Source: DATBLQ01 sp036555325 (GTDB taxonomy: Bacteria > Pseudomonadota > Alphaproteobacteria > Rhizobiales > Aestuariivirgaceae). Taken from it: a stretch of 59,176 nucleotides of DNA. Made by a program: the position numbers and the translations under genes. The stretch spans positions 1 through 59,176 of the forward strand of contig DATBLQ010000070.1 of NCBI GenBank assembly GCA_036555325.1, in the 5' to 3' direction. Below, in pieces: positions 58,898-59,176 of this stretch. The notes under the pieces are model-generated. The model was not told the origin of the DNA. It saw nothing but the letters and a program-made list of their open reading frames with translations, and searched no databases. Position 1 is the stretch's first letter; the number at the start of each line of letters is the position of its first letter.

Positions 58898-59176
58898 ATG
58901 GCCAACAAGAGGTCCAAGAAGTCGGCGAAGATCGCAAAGAAGTCTGCCGCCAAGGGGATCGCCGCGAAGAAGAGGTCACCGAAGTCGCAGGCCCGCAACG
59001 TCGCAAAGCCGACCCTCCTCGCAGGCGGCAACCCCCGGATTCAAAGGCCGACGGCAACGCCCCCGTGCACTTCACGAACTACATCAAGGTGGCTTTCTTC
59101 CGCGGCACGTCGCTGCGTCCTGTGCGCCGGGCGAATCCAAACACAAGGATGTGCGTTACCTCGACATCTACGAGGA
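58898..59176 (+). pseudogene. DUF1801-like gene, frameshifted and internally deleted (right edge)
   Basis: ATG 58898 opens a Lys-rich N-terminus (MANKRSKKSAKIAKKSAAKG) and LLAGGNP, as in DUF1801 proteins. After that the coherent protein moves to another frame: KADGNAPV joins directly to HFTNYIKVAFFRGTSLRPV, skipping about 50 residues of the usual domain. A further one-base loss near 59128 is needed to read PGESKHKDVRYLDIYE. Three lesions make a functional product unlikely. The gene continues past the window. Confidence 0.75.

Overview
The window is moderately GC-rich chromosomal DNA of an alphaproteobacterium, most likely of the order Hyphomicrobiales (rhizobia and relatives). The main evidence is two neighbourhoods typical of that group. 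One is hemC-hemD-mic60-hemY running left, divergent from tsaD-gpsA running right. The other is htpX-rsmB-heparinase-purH. No rRNA, insertion sequence, integrase or CRISPR array is visible. One tRNA gene, tRNA-Thr(CGU), is present.

Layout. 1-3.9 kb: the 3' end of a large RTX/VCBS adhesin-like gene, convergent with and overlapping a NodT-type outer-membrane efflux lipoprotein. 3.9-6.8 kb: structured non-coding DNA, a possible small gene, an MlaC-like secreted protein, a PepSY-like secreted protein and a PlsC-type acyltransferase. 6.9-9.1 kb: four tightly packed genes (acyl carrier protein, ketoacyl synthase, hot-dog protein, MaoC-type hydratase) that look like a dedicated acyl-chain-building module. 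9.2-11.7 kb: a nuclease-like hypothetical and a complete nitrile hydratase operon (alpha, beta, activator). 11.8-19.2 kb: a leftward operon of an M20 amidohydrolase, a complete Dpp/Opp-type importer and a DUF1028 hydrolase. 19.3-21.8 kb: an orphan HWE histidine kinase and a PfkB sugar kinase. 21.9-23.2 kb: the wreck of a two-subunit molybdenum hydroxylase beside tRNA-Thr. 23.2-38.7 kb: core housekeeping genes for heme synthesis, Mic60, TsaD, GpsA, acetyl-CoA synthetase, cell-wall L,D-transpeptidase, HtpX, rRNA methylation and purine synthesis.

38.7-59.2 kb is accessory metabolism. It holds a Ser/Cys-type proline racemase homologue; a lone LivH-type permease with a lipoprotein, divergent from a CGNR regulator across a near-perfect palindrome; OsmC; an FGGY kinase translationally coupled to an arginase-family enzyme with an altered metal site; an AmpG-like permease; a D-amino-acid module (DSD/D-threonine-aldolase-like enzyme, RidA, DadA); and two divergent sugar-type ABC importers. 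The leftward importer is followed by a cyclase-family hydrolase and an SDR dehydrogenase. In both importers the solute-binding-protein gene is followed by a strong intercistronic hairpin. The right edge holds a decayed DUF1801 gene.

The best candidate for an undescribed system is the 6.0-9.1 kb acyl-carrier/ketosynthase/double hot-dog/acyltransferase cluster. The next best are the M20-Dpp-DUF1028 uptake-and-hydrolysis operon and the FGGY-ureohydrolase pair. All functional calls come from reading motifs by eye; no database search was run.
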